64,000 bases of DNA, from the NCBI RefSeq assembly GCF_030269925.1, contig NC_085112.1, positions 4,279,501 to 4,343,500 on the forward strand, in the 5' to 3' direction. Each line of letters starts with the position of its first letter. Within the stretch, counting starts at the first letter, position 1. A program made the translations under genes and the position numbers. Below are positions 11,185 to 23,289 of this stretch, piece after piece. Under the pieces are notes generated by a model. The model saw only the letters and a list, made by a program, of their open reading frames with translations. It was not told where the DNA came from and did no database searches. The DNA is from Bombyx mori. Lineage: Eukaryota; Arthropoda; Insecta; Lepidoptera; Bombycidae.

Positions 11185-11829
11185 TGGAAGGCGCCAACTT
11201 GGCTGTTGGCATCCAAAATGCTGGGAGTCCTCAACAGAGCGAAGCGGTATTTCACGCCTGGACAAAGACTTTTGCTTTATAAAGCACAAGTCCGGCCTCG
11301 CGTGGAGTACTGCTCCCATCTCTGGGCCGGGGCTCCCAAATACCAGCTTCTTCCATTTGACTCCATACAGAGGAGGGCCGTTCGAATCGTCGATAATCCC
11401 ATTCTCGCGGATCGTTTGGAACCTCTGGGTCTGCGGAGGGACTTCGGTTCCCTCTGTATTTTGTACCGTATGTTCAATGGGGAGTGCTCTGAGGAATTGT
11501 TTCAGATGGTACCTTCATCTCGTTTTTACCATCGCACCGCCCGCCACCGGAGTAGAGTTCATCCATACAGCCTGGAGCCACTACGGTCATCCGCAGTGCG
11601 TTTCCAGAGGAATTTTTTACCACGTACCATCCGGCTATGGAATGAGCTCCCCTCCACGGTGTTTCCCGAGCGCTATGACATTTCCTTCTTCAAACGAGGC
11701 TTGTGGAGAGTATTAAGCGGCAGGCACCGACTTGGCTCTATCCCTGGCATTGCTGAAGTCCACGGGCGACGGTAACCACTCACCATCAGGTGGGCCGTAT
11801 GCTCGTCTGCCTACAAGGGCAATAAAAAA
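11185..11829 (+). mobile_element. LINE fragment: polymerase C-terminus and 3' tail (family X, copy 1)
   Basis: 5'-truncated non-LTR retrotransposon. An open frame to a stop at 11773-11775 covers the post-RT C-terminal region: LGVLNRAKRYFTPGQRL, YKAQVRPRVEYCSHLWAG, then RTIRLWNELPSTVFPERYD and GLWRVLSG. It is followed by about 45 bp of 3' UTR ending AAGGGCAATAAAAAAA. No catalytic RT motif remains, so it cannot move by itself. This C-terminal motif set is typical of jockey/CR1-group insect LINEs; the exact family name is uncertain. The 3' tail resembles the Bm1 tail. Confidence 0.88.
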
Positions 11830-14470
11830 ATTGCTTTACTGTTTAGCCAGTTTCTCAAGCTTCAAGCCGGAGCAAATAAGCGCCTCGTGGTATCTTTTGC
11901 CATAACCGAGGTTGGTTCACTATGTGAGTATACATAAATATATGTAGTTTTATTACCTCACAGCTGGGCGCTCTAGCCTGGAGTCTTCGGCGAAATAAAA
12001 ACGGATTAAATGTAAAGTTTTGTAAAAAAAAACATAATGCAAACAGAATTGTGGTAGTTTTCTAAAATCTTGCGGATTTGTTTCACAGGCATCAAAAACA
12101 TTGTACGTAACTTACTTTTCGCGGTTAGAATTTTATCTCCATTCTTAAATTACACGAATTGTTATAAAATTGCCATCAAGGGTCTTTAAGCCCTTATCTA
12201 AGCACCTAAGGAGCAATTCGTATTGATTTACAGTCGGCGTTGAGCCTTTACAGATCTCTTGGGGCACGAATAACACCTATCGAGGCAATGAGCTAGCATC
12301 TAGCACATTCGAAGGAGATTTATTGTAGCTTTTGTTCGAAATGAAGTTTAGTAAATGTCGAATGCTGAAAATCTTTTTAAAGTTTGGTGGGTCCTGAATG
12401 GGGCGAGATTGACTTAATTGATTAATTAATTCAATTAGTAAGTTTAGAAACATTTTTAAATAAAGCCACCTATAGAGTCCAGACAGTCCGTTATTCAAAA
12501 TTAAAACTAAAACCTTTTCTGTGCGCCACAGCGAAAAAATAAAATTGGAAACTTTATACTATGCACGTTTTTCGCCACGCTATCGTACGCTTTGAATATC
12601 CGAGAGTGAAATATCCGGTAGTGGTGCTAGCGACACTTCCGGCGACCCAGCCTCGATATGAACAATGAAAAGGGGTTCCTTTGTCTTTGTCAAAATTTAT
12701 TTCGATACCGCGGCTTAAGCAGGTACAAACTTACCATAACATTGACGTCAAAGTTAGTGACGGCATGCGCGATATCAGTCTGTGCTACTCGCAATCAGGT
12801 AGGCCATGACCACTACCTAGAACCATAAAAAGTTTAGGATCGTTTTTTCGGATGTATCTTTTCATTTGTGGTATCTCGTTATTCGTGGTCCGGAGACATA
12901 TGTATATTAGAATAAATAAAATTGTCAAACAGTAAATAAACACTAAAGGCCGCTATCCATCTTGACATTTGAGATCGATGTCTCAAATATATTGTATAAT
13001 ACGAACCAAAGCAACCTAAATTGATTAGTACAACATTAATGTAAATCACTATATCTTGTTATATCGACACTGCTGTGCTGCCAAGACACGAATAATATTT
13101 CATTGTCAACCCTAATACGTCAAATAACTTTACCGAATTGGTTCTTGTGGGGTATAATTTATAACGTGTTCCCCATTACGGTTAACCCTAAGGCGACAGG
13201 TGTCAGTAGGGGTCAGGGTTAGTGCTGTCAATAGCAGGATGTATTCGACCTACTGGATTTATCTTGAACCTTTGTTCTTTAAGCACGCTTATTGTATCAT
13301 AGAATTAAGTTTTGTGCAATACTTATTCAAAATTAACTGTGAAGAAAACGATTTATATACTTTGAGTTTATTTAAGTTTCCTCAGTACAGGGTCGTTACC
13401 ACCTCATCGAAACAAGAGTCTATTCCGCATACTTCGATACTCCCCTGTTAGAAAAATCTATAATTTTATTTACCCCGGTGCCCAATGAAGCAAAACGTTA
13501 CTTTTCGTTAGAGATTTTATAGTTAAGAGTGACTGAGAAATCTAAAGATATCTGTAACTTATCCTATCTAGATTGAACTAATCAATACCTGAGAGTGTTT
13601 GTCAAGTAACGTTCTCTGCCTAATCATTGCCTAACTGATGAGAATCGTGACTAGATAAAATTATAATTTACTTGTTGGATAACTTTTATCCCCCGTTTAA
13701 AAAAATCTGTGTAAATTGAGTTCTGAGATTTTCATTTTTTTCGTAATATAAATGAAGTAGCCGTGCCGCAGTTTGAAATTATAAATCTATACATCATATA
13801 CATACTCACGTTAGTTTTCTTTCTGTTTTTGTTATGTATTTGCTAATAAGAGTAAGTACAGATAATTAAGATATTTATCTATAGGGTATTTTGATCGTCA
13901 TTCGAAAATACATACAAAACTCTCACTCAGCTTTAGATCTTTGTGCATCATCGTGATGGAAAAACAAGGATAATGATTTTCATCATATCGTTCAATTTTT
14001 TCCTAACTGATTCTATTTTATTGTAGTTATTTAGATCTGTATTTTTGTACACTTATGTAGTGCAATGTATGTTTACAATGCGATACAATGTAATATTTGA
14101 GGGGAAGTGATGTTTCTAAGTGTACAGGGGAATATGGGAACGCAGTGAGAATTTTATAGTAGCGATAAGATGGCGGCATCGACTCCGCAAGCTTTAAAGT
14201 TAGGAGAAAGAGCTGCGCTTAACAACTTTATGTTTGCGCGTGTTCATATTCTATGATTTAAATATTAAATAAGGTGAAGTATTTTTTTATTCAATGTATG
14301 CTGGTGCTAATAATTTTATTTAGTGCTTTGTTGTTGGGTATCAGTGGATATATAATGGATCCTTATATATGAGTATATACCCTTCTAGATACTACTTTGT
14401 CTAGCAAGAACCGGGAAAAAATTAACAATACACAAAATGTTAGTTATTCATCCAAATTTGTTTTATCAAC
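11830..14470. other. Long stretch without recognised features
   Basis: No supported gene. Short open frames (12277-12498 minus, 13200-13451 plus) show no family likeness. No repeats of the families listed here were recognised. Confidence 0.45.
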
Positions 14471-14554
14471 TTCAAAGTATACTCCTTCAGAAACGATACA
14501 CTTACGCTAAAGAATAATCCTATTATGAAAATATTTTTTTTATACTTTTTCCTG

Positions 14555-15173
14555 AATGTAGGTTTTTTTTTCGGCCCGAATTTTCCTTTATGGCCTCTAC
14601 CGAATTAAAACAGTTGCCACGACGTGATAATGGAATTTAGGAAAAATAAAGAAGTCGATTGGAGCCATATCTGAATGGTATTTGTTGAGTTTTCGGTCAG
14701 AAATTCGTTCACAATAATGGCTTTGCGAAGGGTTGTGCAAAGATGCATTATCGTGGTGCAAAATGCAAGAATTTTATTTCCACAAAGTTGTATTTTTTAG
14801 TCGAATTTGTTTCTTTAAATGCCGCGAGTGTACAATGACTTGAATAGTCAAAGAAAACAGTCGACATGACTTTGACTTTTGATCGACTTTGGCGTGGTAT
14901 TTTCGGGTTTTGGTTCAGTTGGAAGGCGCTACTACAGCGCTTATTGGCTATTTTACATGTTAAACCCGTAAACCCACATCTCGTCAACAGTAACAACGCG
15001 TTTTGATCGCTTTTGAACGCTTTGTAAATCTATGAGTAGTGCATGTGCTTTTGATACAGTCAATTCACCGTAAGCCTTCTATAACATGTTGAGTAACTCC
15101 GAACACGAAATTTCATTGGCGATACATTAAAGCCACATTAAAGACAAACTCTTTGTTCGATGTTTTTGTCCAT
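14555..15173 (-). pseudogene. Decayed mariner-type transposase
   Basis: Read on the minus strand with frameshifts. The start at 15173 gives MDKNIEQRVC; a KAYGELTVSKAHA stretch (helix-turn-helix region) follows, then VDEMWVYGFN, the usual first catalytic Asp block. After that come FQLNQNPKIPRQSRSKVKV, TVFFDYS, HHDNA (second Asp region) and MAPIDFFIFPK (third Asp block). These are hallmarks of Tc1/mariner DD34D transposases. Several stops, frame shifts and an internal deletion between the HTH and the first Asp show it is dead. The minus-strand outer flank has TTGGCACAACTG near 15286, a possible terminal repeat, but no matching far end was found. Confidence 0.82.
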
Positions 15174-15299
15174 TATAAAATTCGCAATACACACTAGATA
15201 TGATACATATAACTAAAGCAGCACTGTATTTAATCTAAATATCAGATGCAAATCAAAGTTCGCGCCAAAATGTAAACAGTTGTGCCAATATAACAACAA

Positions 15300-16030
15300 C
15301 TAAAAAAAAGCTGAGTTTGAAACCTTAAACAAATCATACATTTTTTATATTTTTGATTGAGTGTATATCTGCTGAATTAGCTTCCCATCACAATAAGTGT
15401 CTGTTGAGATACTATATTGTGTATTCTTTTTTCTGAAGTACCTTTGTACACAATGTGAAGTGTTGGAATGTTGTTTTGTTCAAGGACATAATATGAAGTG
15501 TTGTTATGTTTGTATTTAAATCACAAGCACTTTTGTAAGTAAAATGAATATATGAACAAATTTTTTCTAAATCTTCAAACACAAAACAACAAAAACTGAT
15601 GTAAGAGAAACAATTTTAAAGAGATTCGTTTTGCAACAAAAAAAGTAATTTAATTTACTAGCAAAATGGAAACTAGAATTGCGTATAGAATTACTTAATC
15701 CACGAGTAATTTAAATCTAGATTATTTCATTCGAAGGGCTTACCATCAAAGCGATACGAATTGATTGGATTACTGTATTATTCTAAGTAAATTATTTATC
15801 TCATGTTCAGAGTTTTTCTACGAATCTAAGCTTGTAATACTTGCTTGAATATGTTCACATTGCTGTTTCGACCGTATTTCGACCGTTGATTTCACGACGG
15901 CACCTATAATCCAAATTTCTTCCTCAATCCTCAATCCATGCTATCAGTTAAAGCTCCGAGAGAAACTACGCTTACCTCAAGATAAAGGCTGAAACAAACC
16001 AAATGGCGGCAAAAATAAAACACGCTAATA
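15300..16030. other. No recognisable feature
   Basis: AT-rich; nothing recognised. Confidence 0.45.
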
Positions 16031-16034
16031 TTTA

Positions 16035-16200
16035 CTTCGGTTTATTTATTTATTTATGACTTTATATACTAAAAAGTATAAAGGCGGACTTAATGCCATA
16101 GGCATTCTCTAACAGTCTACCTTAGGGGGGTGCAGAGATGAACCTTGGTAGGTGTAGTGTGAAGGTGATATTACTTAAACATATGTGTAGGTATATATGA
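16035..16200 (-). mobile_element. LINE 3' UTR fragment
   Basis: The minus strand reads GAGAATGCCTATGGCATTAA, then GTCCGCCTTTATAC, and ends in a repeated ATAA tail (TTTATTTATTTATTTATGAC on the + strand). This resembles lepidopteran LINE 3' ends; no coding part is kept. Confidence 0.5.
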
Positions 16201-17040
16201 CATACATAATATTTATAGATACAAATACTTGTACTTAAATAAATACATATACATAAATATATACATATACATAAAAGTATAATAATAAATAAATATAATC
16301 AATTAGATGACTCTGCTAACTCTGTGAGATACTTAGCAGAGTTTTTCACAGTTTGTATTATTGTGTATTATTATCTGCTTATATATGCAGTGTATTATTA
16401 TCTGCTTATATATTCTCGAGCGTATCAAAAATTCAAATTGAATCCAGCTTCGAAGAGAGTCCAACTAACATAAGACAAAAAGCAGCTGCTATTAACCAAC
16501 AATTCGGTATACTTTGCTCAAACTTTTAATTACTCTAATGAACCCCTTTTAATGAATACTAACCCAGCAGCAGACTGGCCTGTTAATAATTATTGCGACT
16601 CGAACTGCTTCCTTATTAATGGAAATAAGGAGTTCTGAAGTCAGGTTAAGTTGTAAATGTCTAGTCCGCCCAATCATTAAACTGAGTTCAGGTGAATGGT
16701 TAATTAAGTTCACACGTGTAGCGTGCGGCGTCTGTTAATTTGTCTTGTTAAGTAAAAAGGGGTAAAGGTATTTTATTGACCTAGTTGATGTTAGACACAA
16801 AGCTGATCACTGGAAATCAAATTAAAATTGTGCTATTCGCTAAAGATTTCGCTAAAGATAAAATTTGTTCTAATGAAATACTGATCGATAGAAATGGAAA
16901 TAACTATTTACGTTGCGGATTCAAAGATACACTATCTTTCCAATGTATGCCATAACACGGCAAAAGATGAGCAGCGTTCGGTAAGATGCGTAGAATCTTT
17001 TCCCGAATCCTCATCCCAAATAGCGTAATGTCGCAAGGCG
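16201..17040. other. Unrecognised, with TA-rich and repeated segments
   Basis: TA/ACATA microsatellite at about 16190-16310 and a short duplication of GTATTATTATCTGCTTATAT at about 16365-16410. Nothing else recognised. Confidence 0.45.
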
Positions 17041-17043
17041 GAA

Positions 17044-17340
17044 GTCCAGTGTGTATTGCCAGTGATGACATATGACACTGAGACATGGTCGTTAATAATG
17101 GGCCTTATCAGAAGGCTCTAAATTCCGGCGACATGGATTCACGAATGGGAAGATTCGCAGGAGAACCATGAAAAAAACGACATTGCCCAAAGGATTGCGA
17201 GGTTGAAGTGGCAGTGGACACAGCACATTGCTTGTAAAATAGATTGCCGCTGGAGTCAAAAAGTTTTTGGTTGGCGACTGCGCACCGAAAGCACAGCGAG
17301 GCGATGATAGAAACTACTCTAGCGGATTTAATTAAAATGA
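17044..17340 (+). pseudogene. RTE-group LINE polymerase C-terminal remnant
   Basis: In shifting + frames it reads QCVLPVMTYDTETWSLIMGL, then DIAQRIARLKWQWTQHIA and CRWSQKVFGWRLRT. These correspond to the conserved VLPxxTYGxETW and LKWxWAGHIAR blocks at the end of RTE-type polymerases. It is frameshifted between the blocks and lacks the RT core; a dead fragment. Confidence 0.75.
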
Positions 17341-18635
17341 AAATATACACCATCTAAATCTAAATAACAATATTAAAGAAGCAACTGGCCATTAAGATTT
17401 GGTTTTCATATTCATTTAATAAAATCAAAAGAAACGAAGGGAGGACATTAAAAAAATATAAAAATTAGTTCTACGCTACATAACAGCCAGTAATACGAAA
17501 ATGAGTTTTGAAGCGCCTAAGGGCCGGCGTCACCAAACTTTGATAAGCTTACATTTGATTTAAATTCATAGCTTTTCTGATGGTGTTTGGATATCTTACT
17601 TTGATGTTACATTTATGTTTTCTCTAATGTTTCTGAGAGTAAAGTATAATTGTGTAAGAAATAGCTCCGAATAATAAGGTAATGGATATTAATCCTATTG
17701 CACTGGGTTGACCCCAGAAAGTAATTTACGGTCTATCTAGTGCTAAATGATTTCCGGAGATAATGACATGCACAACAAAATCCACCACCCATTTAAGACA
17801 TAAGGTCAAAGTCTTAATTGTAGCCCTGGAAATTTCTGTAGCACTGAAATAAATACGATATATAATTCTAATGATGAAGACGATGATATTTTAGCTCTTA
17901 TCAAATTTACCAAAGCATTTAACACATGGTTGCCAAGTTCTTGTTTTCTTACGCGTAAAATACGAAAGAATATTGAAACAAAGTCTACAATGAAATGATT
18001 TATTCATAACTCGATCACGCCTAGTCTTGGCTGCCCTTTGCTGTCAAAGGCACTGACTGCCCGTACCTATTTTTTTTTCTTATTTGTAATACATCAAACA
18101 CACCTGTTTATTTTTGTTGGGTAATTTAACGTGAAATGACATTCTCATCATTTATTTATGCATTAATCTTTTAAGGTCTTCAAAGGTCGTTCTATCTTTG
18201 GAAACTCTACACAAGAAAATATATTTCACGTTATTTAAAAGCAAAGAAACACTTATGGAATAAGTAAATATGTATAGTGTTGTTTCTATATTTTTGTTTA
18301 GATACGAAAAACCTGAAAACATACTAAAAATATGTTTTACTTCTATATTAATTATTTACAGCTGTTGTGTAACGTTAACTCTGTTAATGATTGACTTGTG
18401 AAATAGAAGACTAAATAAAAATTTGGTTTGTAGTTTGGAGATCCGAATTTGGATATCAAGCTTTTGTCTATTTCTTCATTTGATTATTGGTATTTCAAAA
18501 GTCAGGGTATCCTCATGATTAGCTTTGCAGTGAGACGCTGCCTGTATGGCTTCAGTTTTCCTCTCTTCAGGTCTTGGTTTGGGATATAATTACAACTAGA
18601 CTAGGGAACACTGACTCTAATCGTTAGAGTTAGTT
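17341..18635. other. No recognisable feature
   Basis: AT-rich; no gene or family member recognised. Confidence 0.45.
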
Positions 18636-18787
18636 TTAAGTAACTATTGTAACTATACTTGAGACCTTAGAACTTATGTCTCAAGGTGGGTGGCGCATTT
18701 ACGTTGTGGATTTCTATGGGCTCCAGTAACCACGTAAAACAAGTTGGCCTGTGAGCTCGTCCACCCAACTAAGCAATAAAATAAAAA
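18636..18787 (+). mobile_element. Bm1-like SINE, 3' half only
   Basis: Begins at AACTATTGTAACTATACTTG and continues through GTGGGTGGCGCATTTACGTT to AGCAATAAAATAAAAAG. Confidence 0.82.
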
Positions 18788-19511
18788 GTTTAAATATATA
18801 TTTTGGAAAGTTGAGGAACTCAATGAAGACTTAGGATAACTACAAAAATTTTTCGATGAAGAGCTTTTTGCAGTATGGCTTAGTAAATGTATGGGCGGGA
18901 TGACGAGCCAATACCTTTTGATTTATAAACTTATTTTAAGACGCTTTAACTAGATTCACCAATATCTATCCATTTTTCTACGTAACGAAATCATTCAATG
19001 TGATTTGCAAAACGTAACATGATCTGACAATAAGTTCGATAAAATTGAAAATTTGCACACGTATCAAGAACCGGTGATAATGCAGTTATGGCTTAATATC
19101 CCGTTCATGGCAAAAATATTGTTATAAGTTTAAACTTAGCTTTGATAAAAAAAAATAAAAAATACACATTGTATTTTTTTTTTTTTTCTATATGTATATA
19201 AATTATAAACCACTGCAATAAATACATTACAAAATTAGTTTATCCTGTCACTGTCAACCCAAGGATATTAGCTAGGAAAGACTTAGTATAAATTAGAAAC
19301 TTTATATAAGAAGCCGAGATAGATGGGACTTTAAGATGAGTAGATATTTATTATTCACGTTACTGAATAAACAACGAGATTGTGACTACAAAGTTTGTGT
19401 TGATATTACAAGATTTGTAATTATTTCGTTAAAATAATATCGTTGCGGATGAGGAGGATGGAAAAGTTGCTTGCTTATCCAAGAAAATAAGAGTCTTTAT
19501 TTGTTTGGTTT
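18788..19511. other. No recognisable feature
   Basis: AT-rich, with a T-run near 19175-19187. Confidence 0.45.
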
Positions 19512-19930
19512 GGAACGAAGTTTCTTATGGGAAGATGCGGAAGGGTACCTTTACCGAAAAAAAAAACGTCCGTAACGTAAAATTTTTATTAGTAAAGCAC
19601 ACAGTGTAGGACTTTACTTTGTAATAACGTACAATTTAGTAATGCACACAGTGTCCGACTTAACTTTGTAATAACGTACAGAAAATAACATATTTTTTAT
19701 CACTCATTTACCACGATCTCAGAGCGTTCGTTTGCGCAATACACTAACTCATTATGCAAACAACTGCGAATGAAGTGTACCACAATAAGATTGCACGTTA
19801 CCAAATGACTGTGGGTTGTTGCGAAACCTCCAGTTTTATTTTCTTTATACCTCGAATAGAACTTAAAAATTAATATTTTTATAATAAGGAACTTCATTTC
19901 TATCCGGTGTCCCACGACACCACCCACCTT
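19512..19930 (+). mobile_element. Hairpin-ended element (copy B, full)
   Basis: Left end TTTGGAACGAAGTTTC, then CGTCCGTAACGTAA. Two ~47-bp tandem units (starting about 19590 and 19637) share CACACAGTGT and TTTGTAATAACGTACA. The body has CCACGATCTCAGAGCGTTCG and the right end is CGGTGTCCCACGACACC. The open frame across it is not protein-like. It is non-autonomous. Confidence 0.8.
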
Positions 19931-20144
19931 TTTAAAATATTTCGGATTTCTACGTTGTTAGTGGGTACTTTGATCTCTAGTCGGATTTTTGGTAGAGATC
20001 AAAGTTTAGTTTTCAGTTCGATGTTATTGGAGTTTCACAGCATGCATACCTCCAAGTGGCGTTCGGTATTTTAAATGGTAATGGTTGACAACTATTACAA
20101 TATAAAAAAGGAAAACCGTATTTGCTACGAACGCTTCGAGTTTG

Positions 20145-20358
20145 TCGTGGCGTGACGTTAAGAAGCTACTTGTCTCAAGTGACGCGGCTACACGTGTGTT
20201 CAAATCCCGCGGGCAGGTTTTTCTATGGAAATACTTATTTGGCATTGTATTCACTAATGACTTTCTGCAATTCAAATAACAACATTAGGACATGTATGGG
20301 CTGCGATAACTACTCGACACCAAGTGGACTGTGATTTACGAAAAACAAATAAAAATAA
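20145..20358 (+). mobile_element. Diverged SINE with tRNA-like B box, Bm1-related tail
   Basis: A tRNA-like head with GTGTTCAAATCCCGCGGGCA (B box) at about 20198 is followed by a short body. The end is GGGCTGCGATAACTACTCGA, CACCAAGTGGACTGTGATTT and an A-rich tail, echoing the Bm1 end. Most of the central Bm1 body is missing. It is either a deleted Bm1 or a related subfamily. Confidence 0.6.
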
Positions 20359-20975
20359 ATGACAAAATATCCAGTGATAGTTCTGATTCTGTTATAATAA
20401 TATATTATAGTCAAAGTGACTGCACAATGCAATCGGAAATGTCCAAATTCTAATCAAAAATACTCGATTCATTCAGATTCTATATTGGAGTTTGGTTAAC
20501 ATTGTGAATATCGGTCGCCACATTTTGAATCGATCTCGTCGCGAAACCACGAAATATGTAAATTGCTTTAAAAATGACTTTGAAACAGCGTGCCCTGTGG
20601 ACTTTATTTATTTGTACTTGTTCTTCAGTAGGTAGCTGGAGAATGATTTTCTTAATTGGGGAATGTATTTTTTTGTTGTTGTTGATTCGTTGTTACCTTT
20701 GCTTTATGTCAGCCCGAATCCTTGTGTTACACAGAGAATGAATGTTTCTAGTTTTACAGTGTATGAATGTCACTTTATTGGATATAATCCTAAGAGTGAT
20801 ATTGGACGTTGCACTTTTGTTTTAATTCAGCGTCTATTGAATTTCAGCACCCCTAAAAATTACCACCGAACCATAAATTCAGTAAATTACATTGAATACT
20901 GGTATTTTTTTTCATATTAGAAATAAAAGGTAATAGATAAATGTTTCAATATTTTTTTATTTAAGAGTTAGGTTT
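20359..20975. other. No recognisable feature
   Basis: AT-rich; an 85-codon frame at 20663-20920 is unsupported. Confidence 0.45.
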
Positions 20976-20989
20976 TTTTTGTGGATTAA

Positions 20990-21203
20990 ATGGATCGACG
21001 GGCTCACAGCCCACCTGGTGTTAAGTGGTTACTGGAGCCCATAGATATCTACAACGTAAACCAGCCACCCACCTTGAGATATAAGTTCTAAGGTCTTAAG
21101 TATAGTTACAACGGCTGCCCCACCCTTCAAACCGAAACACAGAAATAGGCAGGACGGTGGTACATAACCGCGTGGATTCACAAGAGGTCCTATCATCAGT
21201 AAC
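20990..21203 (-). mobile_element. Bm1-like SINE, truncated with internal deletion
   Basis: TGGATCGACGGGCTCACAGC through GAGGTCCTATCATCAG. It lacks the CATTACTGCTTCACGG block between AAACCGAAACAC and AGAAATAGGC. Confidence 0.82.
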
Positions 21204-21865
21204 AAAACCAGTAACCAGGTCAACGAAAAATACAATTTTTATTACTAACAAATAAAATCATGCCTCGTTTTGCTCCTGTTTGTTAAAGCTCCTAGTACGC
21301 CATCTGTCTTGTAATATATTATAGTATTATGTATCAGAAATGTTTCCTGAAGATCTAATAATAGCTGTACAAAGCTTAAGCTTAATCAAAAAGAACAATG
21401 TTTGAAGGGATAAAACAAACAAGGTTTTTTGAGTTGCCATGTAAACATAATTAATTTTTCGTTCAGAAGTTAGGTGGGAACCATTTAAAATAAAAAAAGC
21501 CATGTACAATAGCGTGCTCTATCTCACATCACGAGGTGAATCCAATTATTTTGAAATTAAAGTTGTTTTTTAGGATCGCGTTTATCATCTTTCCAATTTT
21601 GAATATGGTTATTATAATTTTAAAACATTTTAATGCAATGATGAGCTTACGTGACTGACACCAAACATTTTAGTAAGACAAGTATCATCTGATTTTGCTT
21701 ATTATTTTATTTACCATACAATGTTTATATAAACGTCGTAGTCTCAACAACAACAGGTCCTCCGGTTTATTCGCATCAAGCGATAGTTATTTCATCCACT
21801 TCTGCAACAAAAATAAAATATTTCTTGTGTTTGCTTTCAAGTTTTATCCGCGTCTTCTGTATTTT
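21204..21865. other. No recognisable feature
   Basis: AT-rich; no supported gene. Confidence 0.45.
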
Positions 21866-21867
21866 TT

Positions 21868-22135
21868 TTATTTTTTTTAATGCTCAGATGGGTGGACGAG
21901 CTCTCAGTCCACCTGATGTTAAGTGGTTACTGGAGCCCATAGACATCTATGACCTAAATGCGCCACCCACCTTGAGATATAAGTTCTAAGGTCTCAGTAT
22001 ATATAGTTACAACGGCTGCCCCACCCTTCAAACCGAAACGCATTACTGCTTCACGGCAGAAATAGGAAGGGCGGTGATACTTACCCGTGCGGAGTCACAA
22101 GAGGTCCTACCACCAGTAATTACGCAAATTATTAT
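21868..22135 (-). mobile_element. Bm1-like SINE
   Basis: TTAATGCTCAGATGGGTGGA to CCACCAGTAATTACGCAAAT, with a small AT insertion in the GTCTCAGTATATATAG stretch. The head is absent. Confidence 0.85.
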
Positions 22136-22372
22136 AAGTAATAAGTAATAAAAGTATAAGTAATTATTATAAGTATTCACTTCTATTTCCATTTTATAAG
22201 GAATAAACGTCCAAAGTGCCATTAATTTGTTCCTAAGCTCGAAGCGTTAACCATGGGACTGACATCACCGTGGCAGTTCAATTAGAGGGCAGAAGGCATC
22301 GATCACGTCTGCGCGTATGCTCCCGACCGAATCTATCACTCATTCGATAGTGACTTTACAATTTAGTTCTTA

Positions 22373-22798
22373 CTAGAGGTCCCGCAGTAGTCGAAATTCG
22401 ACTATAATTAATTGGAATTGTAAGTTTGTACACTATTATGATTGTATTTTATACTTCTATATTCTATATCACAAATTTCGCCAAGACTACACTATAAAAA
22501 ATATTAACAAAGACAAACAATATTTAATCTATTCTCAATTTGACAACAGACGTCAAGAACAAAAGTTTGACAATAAATAGTATGCATGCATGTGTGCGTC
22601 AAATACATTGTATGTAGTGTGTGTAATGTTTTCTTTATTTATTTAATGTATGTTCAATGCATTATTTAAAAAAAAATTAGCATTGTGCACTTCTTCTCTA
22701 TATTCTCTATAAGTGTGGAAAATTTCATACTTCTCCGTCCCCGCAATTTTCGTAAAAAGGGATACAAAGTTTTTGCTTCACGTATTAATATGTAGATA
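22373..22798. mobile_element. CTAG-start non-autonomous repeat, family 2
   Basis: Begins CTAGAGGTCCCGCAGTAGTC then GAAATTCGACTATA; ends AAAGTTTTTGCTTCACGTAT and TAATATGTAGAT. A closely related copy is at 54170-54540, including GACAAACAATATTTAATCTA and AAGTTTGACAATAAA. Confidence 0.7.
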
Positions 22799-23149
22799 AA
22801 CCAGGAAATACAACACACATTTTCTATAACCGATTGATTGAAAGAATCAGTGTATTCGGAAATTTAAATCGATTAATTTACCAAAATCATTGTCACTTAG
22901 TGCGAAGAAGCAAGCGTCACCACAAATAAAAAGTTACCGTCAACAGCCGGCAAGTTTTAATAAGATCACTCTCCAAGGGCTACTGGACTCGATGGAGCAA
23001 TTTGGAAATAATTACTAAAACAAAGCTGTTTTGTCTTTGTGCTGATTGAATTTTTCCGCTTTTGAATTTGATAAATGATGAATTTGCGTTTCGAAATAAT
23101 AAACGGTCTTAATAAAAATGGGAAATTTGAATCGTTTTATATTATATTT

Positions 23150-23287
23150 TTATTATTATTTCTTAGATGGGTGAGCTCACAGCCCACCTGGCGTTAAGTG
23201 GTCACTGGAGCCCATAGACATCTACAACGTAAATGCGCCTTGAGATATAAGTTTTAAGGTCTCAGTATAGTTACAACAGCTGTGATA
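23150..23287 (-). mobile_element. Bm1-like SINE fragment (first of an adjacent pair)
   Basis: TTCTTAGATGGGTGAGCTCA through GTATAGTTACAACAGCTG, ending abruptly where the next copy begins. The GCCACCCAC block is deleted. Confidence 0.8.
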
Positions 23288-23289
23288 TT

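Noticed and set aside
11147..11716. Second 189-codon frame over the family X LINE
   Set aside because: Overlaps the real polymerase C-terminal frame in a different phase and has no family motifs.
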